Assembly: GCF_000243135.2 (NCBI RefSeq)
Contig: NC_019903.1
Coordinates: 2,270,001 to 2,334,000, forward strand
Source of the DNA: Desulfitobacterium dichloroeliminans LMG P-21439
GTDB lineage: Bacteria; Bacillota; Desulfitobacteriia; Desulfitobacteriales; Desulfitobacteriaceae
Direction of reading: 5' to 3'
DNA: 64,000 nt
A model generated the notes under the pieces. The model made no database searches, was not told where the DNA came from, and saw only the letters and a program-made list of their open reading frames with translations. The position numbers and the translations under genes were made by a program. Below are positions 9,152-18,919 of the stretch, in pieces (the first letter of the stretch is position 1; each line of letters opens with the position of its first letter).

Positions 9152-10330
9152 TTATACTGAAAAACCTGACTCCTCTGCTTTTTTATCTTGAATTCTTGCG
9201 CCAAAGATGATTACACACAGGACCAAGGTTACTATACCAATAATATAAGGTGTATTCATGGATAATTCATAGATACCCCCTCCGATCAGTGGACCAATGA
9301 TTCGTCCTAAGCTGCCGAAGGATTGAAAAACTCCCAGTGATGCACCCTGGTGATTATGGTTATTCTTTGTTACTAAGCTGGAACTGGTTGGTGTCATTAA
9401 AGAATTGCCTGTCATGAACACCATCGTTCCTAAAACCAGAAGCACTGCATTGGGAGCCCAGAGCATCCAAAGAAAAGCGAAGGCACAGAGAAGTGCTCCG
9501 AACTTGGCGGGTTTGGCATCACCAAACCGCTTGACCACCTTCCCGATCAGCATTCCCTGAACAATCACGCCAACAATTCCGATAATCATGAATACCATAC
9601 CCATTTCTTTGGGGCCGAAGCCCACCCGCTCGGCAGCAAACAAGGTAAAGGTGGTTTCAAACATGGCCATGGTAAAACTGAGCACGAAGCTAAAGACAAA
9701 TAATGGGAATAACGGATCGCGAATCACACTGAAATTTAACCGCACCTTTTTCTTAGGCTCTTTATTGGGTTCTTTCAGGGTCTCAGGGAGGAACTTCCAG
9801 GCAAAGGGCAGAACAAGGAGCGCTAAGGTTCCCGCAAAATAGAAGGGCAAGGTGAAGCTATAATCTCCTAGCCATCCACCCAGGGCAGGGCCAAAGACCA
9901 TTCCTAATCCCATCGCTGCACCGAGCATTCCCATGCTCTTTGACCGATCAGCTCCCTCAGTTATATCGGCCATATAGGCCATCGCTGTAGGCAGCGTTGC
10001 CGAGGAGACCATCCCGGATAGAGCTCGAAAGGCGATGAGAAGCGGAAGATTCCCGGCGAGACCGAATAGAAAGAACGTTATTCCATAGCCACTGAGACCA
10101 ATGAGGAGGACGGGTCGTCTGCCGATTCGATCCGATAAACGTCCCCAGAAAGGAGCAAAGAAAAACTGCATGATGGAATACGCGGACATGAATAACCCTA
10201 GAGAGAATGCTCCTCCTCCCAGCTCTTCAATCAAAAAGGGAAGAATAGGTATGACAATCCCGAATCCCACCATCACTAAAAACTGGACGAGAATCAAGAT
10301 GATCATGGGACGAATGAACTCTTTTTTCAT
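9152..10330 (-). CDS. MFS drug-efflux-type transporter
   Basis: A 392-aa membrane protein with 12 hydrophobic segments in two halves separated by a basic loop (LPETLKEPNKEPKKKVRLN). The motif A loop GRLSDRIGRRPVLLIG is intact between helices 2 and 3, and the GMVFGPALGGWLGD segment matches motif C of drug:H+ antiporters (TetA/NorA/Bmr type). It is expected to export small hydrophobic compounds using the proton gradient; the substrate cannot be told. The ATG at 10330 has GGGAG upstream. It follows the D-lactate dehydrogenase stop by 17 bases on the same strand, so read-through cotranscription is possible though no functional link is apparent. Confidence 0.9.
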   Translation of the reverse strand: MKKEFIRPMIILILVQFLVMVGFGIVIPILPFLIEELGGGAFSLGLFMSAYSIMQFFFAPFWGRLSDRIGRRPVLLIGLSGYGITFFLFGLAGNLPLLIAFRALSGMVSSATLPTAMAYMADITEGADRSKSMGMLGAAMGLGMVFGPALGGWLGDYSFTLPFYFAGTLALLVLPFAWKFLPETLKEPNKEPKKKVRLNFSVIRDPLFPLFVFSFVLSFTMAMFETTFTLFAAERVGFGPKEMGMVFMIIGIVGVIVQGMLIGKVVKRFGDAKPAKFGALLCAFAFLWMLWAPNAVLLVLGTMVFMTGNSLMTPTSSSLVTKNNHNHQGASLGVFQSFGSLGRIIGPLIGGGIYELSMNTPYIIGIVTLVLCVIIFGARIQDKKAEESGFSV

Positions 10331-10347
10331 GATACACTCCCGTCATT

Positions 10348-13284
10348 TTAGCGTAGCGGACTCGAGCACCGATCCACTAGGTAGATCAAGGATTGATAGC
10401 TTATGCCACTGTGAGCAGAAAGACCAATTTCACAGGTCCGGCTGTTGGAGTATCCACCGGTACAATCATCGGTAATGGCTTGACTCAACCCAGCTAAAGC
10501 TGCTTGATTTAATTCAGGATAAGTGAAGCCCTTATCACCGGCAAAGCCGCAACAATGCACATCATCCGGAATAATTACCTTTTCGGCACACTTCTCGGCG
10601 ACTGCCTTGAATTTTTCACTTAAGCGCATTTTGATGGAGCTACAGGTGACATGGATAGCGATAGTCTCCGAAACCGGTTTGAATTTCAAGCGGTGCAGCA
10701 AAAAATCATGGGTAAATTCTACGGACTCATGGAGCTCAATACCCGATTTGAAAGCTCGCTTCATCCGATACAGGCAAGGGCTGGTATCGCATACAATTGG
10801 ATATTTGCCATTTTCACTGGCTTTAAGCAGAACTTTTTCTAATTCTGCACTTTTCTCATCGGCAATATCAAAGAAACCCTTGCTCTCCCAAGGCATCCCA
10901 CAGCAGAGTTTATCCAGACCCGCCGGAATTATAACTTCATAGCCCGCCTTGGCCAGGATGGAACACATCACTTCGTTCAAAGGCCTTTGATCCTTATCTT
11001 TACGAGCTGGACCCATGGAACGACTGATACAGCTCGGGAAATACACGACCTTTAACACTTCCCCATTCTTGGCAGTGTAAATTGGTTGCAGAGGCTTCAC
11101 TTTGCCCTTGCCTTTGCTAGGCATCCAAGCATTCCACAAAGGTATCTTGCTTTGAGAGACCCCACGGGCGGTCTTAGCTAAAGTACCCATAACGCGACTT
11201 CCTAGCAAGGAGTGGGTCCCATCAACAACACCTAGTCCGACACGCATGACACCTGTGACACCATTCATATTCTTCGCTAGAGCTGTAGCAATCTTGCGTG
11301 TGGCCGGTGTTATGGCCCGTGACCGTAGATATTTAGAGTTGTCCCCGGTATTGATGTTGAGAGGACAGGAGGTGGCACAAAGGCCATCGGTAGCGCAGGT
11401 AGCATTACCCGCATAGTCATAATCCATAAGCAAACGCATCAACCGCTCAGGGTCTTTTCCTGTTCGTTTCAGGTGAGAAATCTCTCGTTGGAGAATAATT
11501 CGCATCCGCGGTGTGGTTGTTAAGTGCTTGGATGGGCATATATCCTGGCAGAAACCACAGTTAGTACAGCTATCAATGGTTTCATGAGACTGTGGCATGA
11601 CTTTTAAATTCTCAAGATGAACGTTTTTATTATCATTGATGATGACCCCGGGGTTCAAAAGATTGTAAGGATCAAAAGCAGCTTTAAGCTTCTGCATAAG
11701 CTGATAAGCTTTGCTTCCCCACTCTAATTCTACGAAGGGCGCCATATTCCGGCCTGTCCCATGCTCTGCCTTCAGAGAACCATTATATTTCTTGACCACG
11801 AACTCATTGACTTCGTTCATCAAGCCCTCATAACGAGCAATTTCTTCATCTGTATCAAACTTTGGGGTAAAGATAAAGTGCCAATTGCCATCTAAGGCAT
11901 GTCCGTAAATAATGGCATCGGTGTAGCCAAATTTGTTAAGACTATTGCGCAGGTCCGCTGTGGCCTCGGCTAAACGATCCAAAGGAAAAGCCACATCTTC
12001 GATCAGCACTGCTGTCCCTTGAGGACGAACACCACCGACTGCAGGAAAAATATCCTTACGTATTTTCCAGAATGTTTCATATTCTGATTTGACTGCAGTA
12101 AATTGAATGGGGAATACCGTGGGTATATCTTCTAAGACAGAGGTCGCCTTTGCTATGTATTGATTGAGCTCCTCCGGGTTCGCTGAACGCACTTCAACTA
12201 AGAGGGCGGTTGCAGTATCGGAAAGGGTCTTTAAATAATCAGGCATTCCCGGTGCATCTTCAACAGACCTCAAGGAAGCACGGTCCATCATTTCCGCAGC
12301 TGCTACTAAATCTCGAGTGAGTCTCATCACTGCATGACAAGCATGGTCCATATCAGGGTATATGATTAAGGCAGAGGCTTTATGGTCAAAGTCAATGACT
12401 GTTTTATATGTAATTTGGGATATAAAGCCTAAGGTCCCCTCTGAGCCGATAATGATATGCTTAATAATCTCAATCGGATCATGGAAATCAACGAAAGCAT
12501 TGATGCTATATCCTGTTGTATTTTTGATTTTATATTTTTTCTGAATCATAGCTACGAGGTCTGGGTCAGCATTAATCTCATCGCGTATTCCTTCGATCTG
12601 GCGGATGAGATCAGCTTTACGCTCCATGAAATGTTGACGTGAAGCATTGTCCGCAGTATCCAAAATCGTTCCATCATCAAAAATAATCCGCATTTCGTCC
12701 ACAGTCTTATAGCTGTTATCTGCAGTTCCACAGCACATACCGCTGGCATTATTGGCCGCAATCCCCCCAATCATACAGTGATCGATGGAAGCGGGGTCGG
12801 GGCCAATTTTACGTTTAAAGGAGCGAAGATAACGATTTGCTTCTACCCCAAGTATACCCGGCTCTAAGCTAATCTTCTTCCCTCCCTCGTGGACTTGATA
12901 ATGCCGCCAAGAGCCTTGGAGCACCAGGAGAACAGAATCTGTCAAAGCCTGACCGGATAGACTAGTTCCAGCCGTACGAAAAGTCACGGGAATCTTTGTT
13001 CTCTGGGAAAGACGAAGGATTTCTCCCATCTCGGCATCATTCTGCACACGAATGACGATTTTCGGGATGAGTCGGTAAAAGCTGGCATCAATACCATAAC
13101 CCAAGGTATAAAAGGGATCAATAAAAATCCGTTGATAGGGTATGAATTGGGAAACCTCACGATAAAAATTCTGGTATTCTTGAGGAAGCCCTTTCAGATC
13201 TTCTTCTTTCTGCTTTAGGTTACGGGGGTCGTTGGGGTTCAAATCGTAATTTATAGGCTGGGTCCCGCTTTTCCAATGAGTCAT
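10348..13284 (-). CDS. FAD/Fe-S D-lactate dehydrogenase fusion (GlcD-GlpC type)
   Basis: A 978-aa flavo-iron-sulfur oxidoreductase. Residues about 60-270 are the FAD-binding PCMH domain (FRTAGTSLSGQALTDSVL; GGIAANNASGMCCG); about 300-570 the FAD-oxidase C-terminal domain (HALDGNWHF; EHGTGRNMAPF). Two [4Fe-4S] motifs follow, CTNCGFCQDICP and CATDGLCATSCP, then a CCG-type domain pair with CCGMPWESKGF and CCGFAGDKGF. This arrangement is that of the Shewanella-type D-lactate dehydrogenase, oxidising D-lactate to pyruvate and passing electrons to the quinone pool or another carrier; a glycolate or other 2-hydroxyacid substrate cannot be excluded. No signal peptide. Start ATG with GGAAGG upstream. 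Its promoter region is shared with the divergent BFD-like gene. Confidence 0.9.
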   Translation of the reverse strand: MTHWKSGTQPINYDLNPNDPRNLKQKEEDLKGLPQEYQNFYREVSQFIPYQRIFIDPFYTLGYGIDASFYRLIPKIVIRVQNDAEMGEILRLSQRTKIPVTFRTAGTSLSGQALTDSVLLVLQGSWRHYQVHEGGKKISLEPGILGVEANRYLRSFKRKIGPDPASIDHCMIGGIAANNASGMCCGTADNSYKTVDEMRIIFDDGTILDTADNASRQHFMERKADLIRQIEGIRDEINADPDLVAMIQKKYKIKNTTGYSINAFVDFHDPIEIIKHIIIGSEGTLGFISQITYKTVIDFDHKASALIIYPDMDHACHAVMRLTRDLVAAAEMMDRASLRSVEDAPGMPDYLKTLSDTATALLVEVRSANPEELNQYIAKATSVLEDIPTVFPIQFTAVKSEYETFWKIRKDIFPAVGGVRPQGTAVLIEDVAFPLDRLAEATADLRNSLNKFGYTDAIIYGHALDGNWHFIFTPKFDTDEEIARYEGLMNEVNEFVVKKYNGSLKAEHGTGRNMAPFVELEWGSKAYQLMQKLKAAFDPYNLLNPGVIINDNKNVHLENLKVMPQSHETIDSCTNCGFCQDICPSKHLTTTPRMRIILQREISHLKRTGKDPERLMRLLMDYDYAGNATCATDGLCATSCPLNINTGDNSKYLRSRAITPATRKIATALAKNMNGVTGVMRVGLGVVDGTHSLLGSRVMGTLAKTARGVSQSKIPLWNAWMPSKGKGKVKPLQPIYTAKNGEVLKVVYFPSCISRSMGPARKDKDQRPLNEVMCSILAKAGYEVIIPAGLDKLCCGMPWESKGFFDIADEKSAELEKVLLKASENGKYPIVCDTSPCLYRMKRAFKSGIELHESVEFTHDFLLHRLKFKPVSETIAIHVTCSSIKMRLSEKFKAVAEKCAEKVIIPDDVHCCGFAGDKGFTYPELNQAALAGLSQAITDDCTGGYSNSRTCEIGLSAHSGISYQSLIYLVDRCSSPLR

Positions 13285-13419
13285 TACTTCACGTCCTTCC
13301 TTTATCTGATAGGTTAGTTTTAGCCAATTTTCGAGCGAAGATTCCTTTTAAGTATTAGCTTCATACCTCATTCTATTTTTTATCCTTAATATCCTTTAAA
13401 AAATCCATTTTTCGCAGAT

Positions 13420-13444
13420 GTATAATCTAAATAGTATAATCTAA
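13420..13444. repeat. Direct repeat with -10-like boxes between divergent genes
   Basis: TATAATCTAA occurs at 13421-13430 and again at 13435-13444, 14 bases apart, in the AT-rich gap between the D-lactate dehydrogenase and the BFD-like gene. Each copy contains a consensus TATAAT. They may be overlapping promoters for the plus-strand gene, or one promoter with a duplicated segment. Confidence 0.4.
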
Positions 13445-13536
13445 AAAGGATAGATGTTGGCTAACTTTTAAAGCTGATAAAAACATGATATGCTATGATT
13501 AAAAAAAACAGAAATAATCAAAAAGGGGACATTAAA

Positions 13537-13881
13537 ATGGCAGCTAATAGAATAATTTGCACTAAGAATAATGTGGACTACGTGTCAATCAGAAAGGCAA
13601 TGACGGCAGGTGCAAGAACAAAAGAAGAAATCGCGGCCAGTGCAGGTGTTTGTACTGAATGTGAGGGCTGTCAATCCGAATTAGAAACTATACTTAGCTC
13701 TGTTTGCGGATGTAAAAAAGTTTCCTTGGCAACTGTAATTGAGGCAGTTAAAGCAGGTGCCGATACTGTGGAAAAAGTTAGCGAGGTTACTGGAGCGGGT
13801 ACAGGAGTAGACGAGGTCACTGGTGAGGAATGTGGCAAGTGTAAGGGCTTGATTCAGAATATCATTGATTTAGGAAGATAA
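13537..13881 (+). CDS. Tandem BFD-like [2Fe-2S] domain protein
   Basis: The 114-aa product contains two copies of the BFD-like fold (bacterioferritin-associated ferredoxin). Copy 1 runs from IICTKNNVDY to CTECEGCQSELETIL; copy 2 from VCGCKKVSLATVIEAVKAGA to CGKCKGLIQNIID. Each shows the order Cys, helix, then CxxC, typical of the small Fe-S domain also found in NirB and NifU. It probably carries electrons or cluster iron. A longer in-frame ATG at 13495 lacks a ribosome site, while AAGGGGAC at 13523-13530 precedes the ATG at 13537. The first copy lacks the second cysteine of its leading CxC, so its cluster may be atypical. Confidence 0.8.
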   Translation: MAANRIICTKNNVDYVSIRKAMTAGARTKEEIAASAGVCTECEGCQSELETILSSVCGCKKVSLATVIEAVKAGADTVEKVSEVTGAGTGVDEVTGEECGKCKGLIQNIIDLGR

Positions 13882-13892
13882 AATTCTATAAC

Positions 13893-13932
13893 AATAGCCA
13901 GGGTGCAGTTCAGTATCTGCCCCCTGGCTATT
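13893..13932 (+). terminator. Intrinsic terminator after the BFD-like gene
   Basis: AATAGCCAGGG at 13893-13903 pairs with CCCTGGCTATT at 13922-13932, with further GCAG/CTGC pairing inside, followed by TTTTTCGTTT. Good stem and T-run. Confidence 0.85.
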
Positions 13933-13980
13933 TTTCGTTTATATGGTACTGTATAGGGTTTCCATGGTACTTTACTACTC

Positions 13981-15822
13981 TTAATTCAAAGCTTTCTCCA
14001 AAATTTCATTCAGCCGATTAACCATACTCCTAGGATCGACAATGATTCCCGCTGCAATCTGAGCATTAGCAAAAAGCTGTTCCGCGGCTAGTGGAGCAAA
14101 AGAATCTTCCTGCTTTCTCAATTCGTTCAAACGTTGAATCAAGCCATGTTTAGGGTTAATCTCCAATATTCCAGCCGGTACGTCGTGAAGATCGCGATTC
14201 ATCATCTGCATCATCCGCTGCATGCTATGGGTTCCATAATGACTGAGGATAATCGCCGGACTATCCACCAACCGTTTGGACTCACGAACTTCTGTGACCT
14301 TGGCCCCGAGTACTTCTTTAAGCCAGACACTGAATTCGTTCAGTTCCTCTTCGGATATGAGTTTATCTCCCTCCGCGTTGTCCGTATCTACCAGCTTCAA
14401 ATCCTCTTGGTCTGCAGAAATTAAGCGTTTCCCTTCATATTCACGAATCATATCAAAGACATAGTCATCAATGCCTTCATAGGTATAAATGACTTCATAA
14501 TCCTTGTCTTTAAATACTTCCAAATAGGGACCCTTCTCAATAATCTCGCGCGTTGGTCCATTGATAAAGTAGATCAACTCTTGACCTTCCTTCATCCGAC
14601 TCACGTAATCCCCTAAAGAAATCAATTCGCCTTCCCCCGTCTTTGAGGATTCATAACGCAGGAGCTTCATAATCTCTTGGCGATGGGTGAAATCATTGGC
14701 AGCACCCTCCTTAAGGAAAATGCTGAACTCACTCCAGAATGTCTTGAATTTCTCCGGTTCGTTCTTAGCCTGTTCATCTAAGAATTTCAGAAAACGGCTG
14801 GTCACTACTTTATTTAGCTTGGCTACTAAAGCGCTGTCTTGCATCGTTTCGCGGGAGATGTTCAAGGGAAGCTCCTCGCTATCAATGACCCCACGCACAA
14901 AACGCAACCATTCCGGGAGAATATCTTTAGCCTTTTCTTGAATGAGAACCTTCTTGCAATACAAATTAATACCAGTATCCATCCGTCCAAAGCCGAATTT
15001 CTCCATATTTGAACTGGGCACGAAAAGCAAGGTATTGATATTAATGGGAGCATCTGAGGAAAAATGCATTTTCAGCAAAGGCTCATCAAAGGCGTTAGCA
15101 ACGTATTTATAGAATTCCGTATACTCCTCTTCGGAGACTTCATTTTTATTCTTGGTCCACAAAGCTTGGACCGTATTAATCTTTTCATCGTTCACAAAGA
15201 CGGGATAGGGCACAAAGCTAGAATACTGCTTAATGATGCGCTTCACTGTGTCAGCCTTAGCAAAATCATGGGCATCTTCCTTGAGATAAAGGGTAATATG
15301 AGTTCCCCGAGGGAGGTCCTCTTCCTCAGAAATGCTGTAATCCCCTCTTCCATCCGATTCCCAGCGGTAACCCAGAGCCTCCGGTTGATAGGATCGAGTC
15401 GTCAAAGCTACTTTATCCGCAACCATAAAGGCCGAATAAAAGCCGACCCCGAACTGACCAATTAAGTTTACATCCTTGTTATCCCCCGCTTCAGCTAAAC
15501 GCTGCACGAAGGCTTTCGATCCCGAATGGGCAATCGTCCCTAAGTTTTCGATTAAATCGTCTTTCGTCATACCCATGCCGGAATCAGCAATGGTTAGGGT
15601 AAAGGCATTCTCATCGGGAGTAATCCGAATTTCCAAAGGTAGATCCTTGTCCTGAATCTCCTGCCCAGTAAGTTGAATATACCTCAGCTTTTCGGAAGCA
15701 TCGGCAGCATTGGATACTAACTCGCGCAGAAATATCTCACGATCTGTATAAAGGGAGTTAATTACAATATCAAGTAGCTGCCTAATTTCTGTTTGAAATT
15801 CTTTTGTTTCAATCTGACTCAT
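13981..15822 (-). CDS. htpG: Chaperone protein HtpG (Hsp90)
   Basis: ATP-dependent cytoplasmic chaperone. The GHKL ATPase motifs are clear: ELVSNAADA, DSGMGM, and GQFGVGFYSAFMVAD. The middle domain includes the catalytic Arg region NISRETMQ and GVIDSEELPLNISRE. The C-terminal dimerisation domain ends with LNEILEKALN. Length 613 aa is typical of bacterial HtpG. The ATG at 15822 follows GGAGGGTTTG. It is monocistronic and convergent with the BFD-like gene, separated by the terminator at 13893-13932. No CIRCE or other heat-shock operator was recognised upstream. Confidence 0.97.
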   Translation of the reverse strand: MSQIETKEFQTEIRQLLDIVINSLYTDREIFLRELVSNAADASEKLRYIQLTGQEIQDKDLPLEIRITPDENAFTLTIADSGMGMTKDDLIENLGTIAHSGSKAFVQRLAEAGDNKDVNLIGQFGVGFYSAFMVADKVALTTRSYQPEALGYRWESDGRGDYSISEEEDLPRGTHITLYLKEDAHDFAKADTVKRIIKQYSSFVPYPVFVNDEKINTVQALWTKNKNEVSEEEYTEFYKYVANAFDEPLLKMHFSSDAPININTLLFVPSSNMEKFGFGRMDTGINLYCKKVLIQEKAKDILPEWLRFVRGVIDSEELPLNISRETMQDSALVAKLNKVVTSRFLKFLDEQAKNEPEKFKTFWSEFSIFLKEGAANDFTHRQEIMKLLRYESSKTGEGELISLGDYVSRMKEGQELIYFINGPTREIIEKGPYLEVFKDKDYEVIYTYEGIDDYVFDMIREYEGKRLISADQEDLKLVDTDNAEGDKLISEEELNEFSVWLKEVLGAKVTEVRESKRLVDSPAIILSHYGTHSMQRMMQMMNRDLHDVPAGILEINPKHGLIQRLNELRKQEDSFAPLAAEQLFANAQIAAGIIVDPRSMVNRLNEILEKALN

Positions 15823-15991
15823 TGCTCACAAACCCTCCAAAACACGTAATTAAATAGTATTCAACCTCTATTTTAATCAAATTTGGTCAGAGGTGCAAGC
15901 CGTTCATAAAAACGTCAGCTAATTATGGTAAAATTAAATAGTCTTAGCGAAGAAGGGCCTACTGGCCTAATTATCTGGAGGGAATCAGTCA

Positions 15992-17350
15992 ATGGATTTT
16001 TTGCCTATCGTGAATGGCGCTCTGTCCGCACTTGCCATCCTTTTACTTATCCTACTCTTAATTCAGACAGCAAAACTGCAAAAAAATAATTTTCAGCAGT
16101 TTTCGCAAAGCATTGAAGCAAAGCTGACGCACTTAGAAAATCAAATGACTCACTTGGAAAAAGGCCTGGAACGTCAGGAGCGTCTCTCCCAAGAAGAATT
16201 AGCGCGGAACCGGGAGGAAAGCCGCTCCCTCTCCCGACAAGGCAGAGAGGAAATGAGCCAATCCTTGAAACGCTTCAACGACTCCCAGTTGACTCAGATG
16301 TCAGAGATTGCTACCCTTCAACGTAGCCAACTGGATATCTTCGCCAAACAAATGAATACCCTCTCCCAGACCACTGAGCAGAAGCTTGAGCTGATGCGTA
16401 AAACCCTTGAAGAACGACTCCTCCTTATTCAGCAAGATAATGCCCAGAAGCTTGAGCTCATGCGGATCACCGTCGACGAAAAGCTTACCTCTACTCTGGA
16501 ACAACGGCTTGGCGAATCCTTTAAGATGGTAAGCGATCGTCTGGAACAAGTTCATAGAGGGCTCGGCGAAATGCAAACACTGGCTTCAGGTGTCGGGGAT
16601 TTAAAAAAGGTCTTAACCAATGTGAAAACTCGGGGAACCTGGGGTGAAGTTCAATTAGGTACATTACTCGAACAAATCCTCACCGCCGACCAATATTCCA
16701 CAAATGTGGCTACCAAGGTCGGGAGCAAGGATCGTGTAGAGTTTGCCATCAATATCCCGGCTAAGGATGGTGAGAATCGTCTTATCTATCTTCCTATCGA
16801 TGCGAAATTCCCTATCGAAGACTATGACCGTTTACTTGATGCCCAAGAGCAATGTGATCTTCCTCGTATTGCCGAAGCTGAAAAGGCCTTAGAATACCGT
16901 ATTAAAACCGAAGCCAAATCCATACACGAGAAATATATCGACCCGCCGAACACCACGGATTTCGGTATTCTCTTCCTCCCCATTGAGGGGCTCTATGCAG
17001 AAGTTCTTCGTCGTCCCGGCCTCTGTGAAATGCTGCAGAGAGACTATAAAGTCGTGATTGCCGGTCCGACGACTTTAGCCGCCCTACTCAACAGTCTCCA
17101 AATGGGCTTTAGAACTCTGGCCATCGAAAAACGCTCCAGCGAAGTCTGGAACCTCCTCAGTGCCGTAAAAACTGAGTTCGGTAAGTTTACCGAGATCCTT
17201 GAAAAAACTCAGAAAAAACTCCAAGAAGCCAGCAATACAATAGAAACCGCGACTCGTAAGTCGCGGTCCATCGGTCGCAAGCTAAAGGATGTCCAAACCC
17301 TGCCTATTGAAGAAAGCGCTGCTTTGCTAGCAGCAGGGGAAGAAGAATAG
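15992..17350 (+). CDS. rmuC: DNA recombination protein RmuC homologue
   Basis: The 452-aa protein has an N-terminal membrane helix (residues 8-26), a long coiled coil (about 30-200, with repeated KLELMR segments), and the conserved RmuC nuclease-like domain from about 205 (TRGTWGEVQLGTLLEQIL, LPIDAKFPIEDYDRL, LFLPIEGLYAEVLRRPGL, VVIAGPTTLAALLNSLQMGF). RmuC limits inversions at short repeats in E. coli; the catalytic chemistry is inferred from a restriction-endonuclease-like fold. ATG at 15992 with GGAGGGAATC upstream. Single gene, divergent from htpG. Confidence 0.93.
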   Translation: MDFLPIVNGALSALAILLLILLLIQTAKLQKNNFQQFSQSIEAKLTHLENQMTHLEKGLERQERLSQEELARNREESRSLSRQGREEMSQSLKRFNDSQLTQMSEIATLQRSQLDIFAKQMNTLSQTTEQKLELMRKTLEERLLLIQQDNAQKLELMRITVDEKLTSTLEQRLGESFKMVSDRLEQVHRGLGEMQTLASGVGDLKKVLTNVKTRGTWGEVQLGTLLEQILTADQYSTNVATKVGSKDRVEFAINIPAKDGENRLIYLPIDAKFPIEDYDRLLDAQEQCDLPRIAEAEKALEYRIKTEAKSIHEKYIDPPNTTDFGILFLPIEGLYAEVLRRPGLCEMLQRDYKVVIAGPTTLAALLNSLQMGFRTLAIEKRSSEVWNLLSAVKTEFGKFTEILEKTQKKLQEASNTIETATRKSRSIGRKLKDVQTLPIEESAALLAAGEEE

Positions 17351-17400
17351 AACCGTAAGATGAATCAAAACTTCCTCCGAATTTTCCTATAACGGAAAAT

Positions 17401-17470
17401 CTATGCAACCCTGCAACACCCCAAAAAGAATAGACGCCATAATTGACGTCTTTCGCTTGGGGCTAAGTTT
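17401..17470. other. Gap after rmuC with an imperfect hairpin
   Basis: The 268-base gap 17351-17618 holds no gene. An imperfect stem can be drawn from CCCCAA (about 17418) through AGACG...CGTCT to TTGGGG (about 17463). It could act as a terminator for rmuC, but no clean T-run follows, so the role is uncertain. Confidence 0.3.
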
Positions 17471-17618
17471 CGTTACAGCCCCCCATTTTAATCAATTTCT
17501 ATAGTATATTTTACTACTTGACAGCGTTTGTATTTCCCTTTGTTCAACCCTTTACTCCGTTAGAAGCGGCCTGATATTGTTTCGGATAATTAGTCTTATA
17601 ACAGGTTAATTAATTCAA

Positions 17619-17966
17619 TTAAATGTAGACGAAAGCCAATGTCAAACCTACAGCGGCAATTAAAATAAATAACCCCCAATAAAGTTTATTGAATCGGTTC
17701 TTTGTGAGTTGGATCATCACCCAAAAGAGTGCGAAACCTCCAATGCTCTTGATTAACAATGGAAGGCTAAAATCAACAAGTGTCCAAACATAGCATCCTG
17801 TTAATACTGCGAAGCCAAAGACAACATACATGATTTTACGGAGTTTTGTTTTTAGGTTTTGGTCATCACTAAAAGTAGCGATAAAAAATAAGACCAGGAG
17901 CACACATGCAGCCAGAAAATGCCAGGGAGTATGATTCATTATTTCTATAGGACCTAAAGCTATCAA
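17619..17966 (-). CDS. YisL-like (UPF0344) small membrane protein
   Basis: A 115-aa protein with four hydrophobic segments (HFLAACVLLVLFFIATF; YVVFGFAVLTGCYVW; LLIKSIGGFALFWVMIQL; GLFILIAAVGLTLAF). The layout, the length and the short basic loop after helix 3 match the Bacillus YisL family (DUF1516/UPF0344). Function unknown. An ATG 30 bases into the frame lacks a ribosome site, whereas AGGAGG stands 8 bases before the TTG at 17966, so a TTG start is preferred. Confidence 0.7.
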   Translation of the reverse strand: MIALGPIEIMNHTPWHFLAACVLLVLFFIATFSDDQNLKTKLRKIMYVVFGFAVLTGCYVWTLVDFSLPLLIKSIGGFALFWVMIQLTKNRFNKLYWGLFILIAAVGLTLAFVYI

Positions 17967-18110
17967 AGAAAATCCCTCCTAGAATATAATTATGATTTAT
18001 TATAAGGTGATTTATGTTTCTAATACTGTTAAGTATTTAACAATTAATAAAAAAATTTGAAAAGTTGAATTTCCATACCTAAAAATCAGAGAAGTAGCTG
18101 CTTGACCCTA

Positions 18111-18794
18111 TTATTTAAATATGTGCGTACTAAGACAAGGGTCATCTTTTAATATGTAATATCTGTTAGTGCGGTCGACTATTTTGGCTTCTTTTAACTC
18201 ATTAAGGGCCTGAATGACCATTACCCGTGAAGAACCAATCATATCAGCTAATTCCTGCTGCGTAATTATTAAATCGATCATTGTCGCGTTTGGCAGCTTT
18301 TTCCCATATTGGTTGGCAAGGTTATAAAATAGACCTAATAATCTTTCTTTTACAGTTCGTCTAGTTTCCTTATCTGAATTCATATTGGCATAACGCTTTT
18401 GCCCAAGGTAATCAATTATCCTTAAGGCAAAAGAAGGATCTTTCTTAATTAACATTTCAAATTGCATTTTACTAAAGCAACAGATGCAAGCCTCTTCCAT
18501 GGCTAACGCGCTAGAACATTCCTTTTGTTCTTGATATAGCGACAACTCACCTAGTACCTCACCGGGACCACAGATATCCAGAATTGTTTCATGTCCATCT
18601 TCAGCACTTTGCACAAGTTTAAGTTTTCCTGATTTCACAAGAAATATAGTACTTGTAATATCCCCTTGATAAAAAAGATAGTGTCCTTTGGACAGCCGTT
18701 TTTTATTTGTACATTGACACAAGTTTGTAATCTGTTCTTTTTCCAGACCCCGAAACAGATCCAATTCTTCTAGGCAGATGAGGCAACGTTTCAT
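18111..18794 (-). CDS. Crp/Fnr family transcription regulator
   Basis: The 227-aa protein has a cyclic-nucleotide-binding-like beta roll (about 25-120; HYLFYQGDITSTIFLVKSGKLKL, GPGEVLGELSLY) followed by a dimer helix and a winged helix (ITQQELADMIGSSRVMVIQALNELKEA). The recognition helix GSSRVMVIQAL resembles Fnr/Crp (xSRxxVxRxL). It is cysteine-rich: Cys4 and Cys7 at the N terminus and several in the roll (CSSALAMEEACICC), so a redox or Fe-S sensing role is plausible but the canonical Fnr spacing is not present. A longer frame exists from 18863, but AGGGGGAATTGC precedes the ATG at 18794. Promoter region ends near the IS1380-type element. Confidence 0.88.
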   Translation of the reverse strand: MKRCLICLEELDLFRGLEKEQITNLCQCTNKKRLSKGHYLFYQGDITSTIFLVKSGKLKLVQSAEDGHETILDICGPGEVLGELSLYQEQKECSSALAMEEACICCFSKMQFEMLIKKDPSFALRIIDYLGQKRYANMNSDKETRRTVKERLLGLFYNLANQYGKKLPNATMIDLIITQQELADMIGSSRVMVIQALNELKEAKIVDRTNRYYILKDDPCLSTHIFK

Positions 18795-18919
18795 GCAATT
18801 CCCCCTATGTTTATAAAGAAAACCTAAATTCCACGTGTGTTTTTTATTAGCTTCAAAAATCACTATTTCACGAAGAATTTAGACTGCTTCTCACACATTG
18901 TAACATTATTTACAACCAC

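Noticed and set aside
12362-12642. Plus-strand frames inside the D-lactate dehydrogenase
   Set aside because: Antisense shadows of a long well-conserved coding region.
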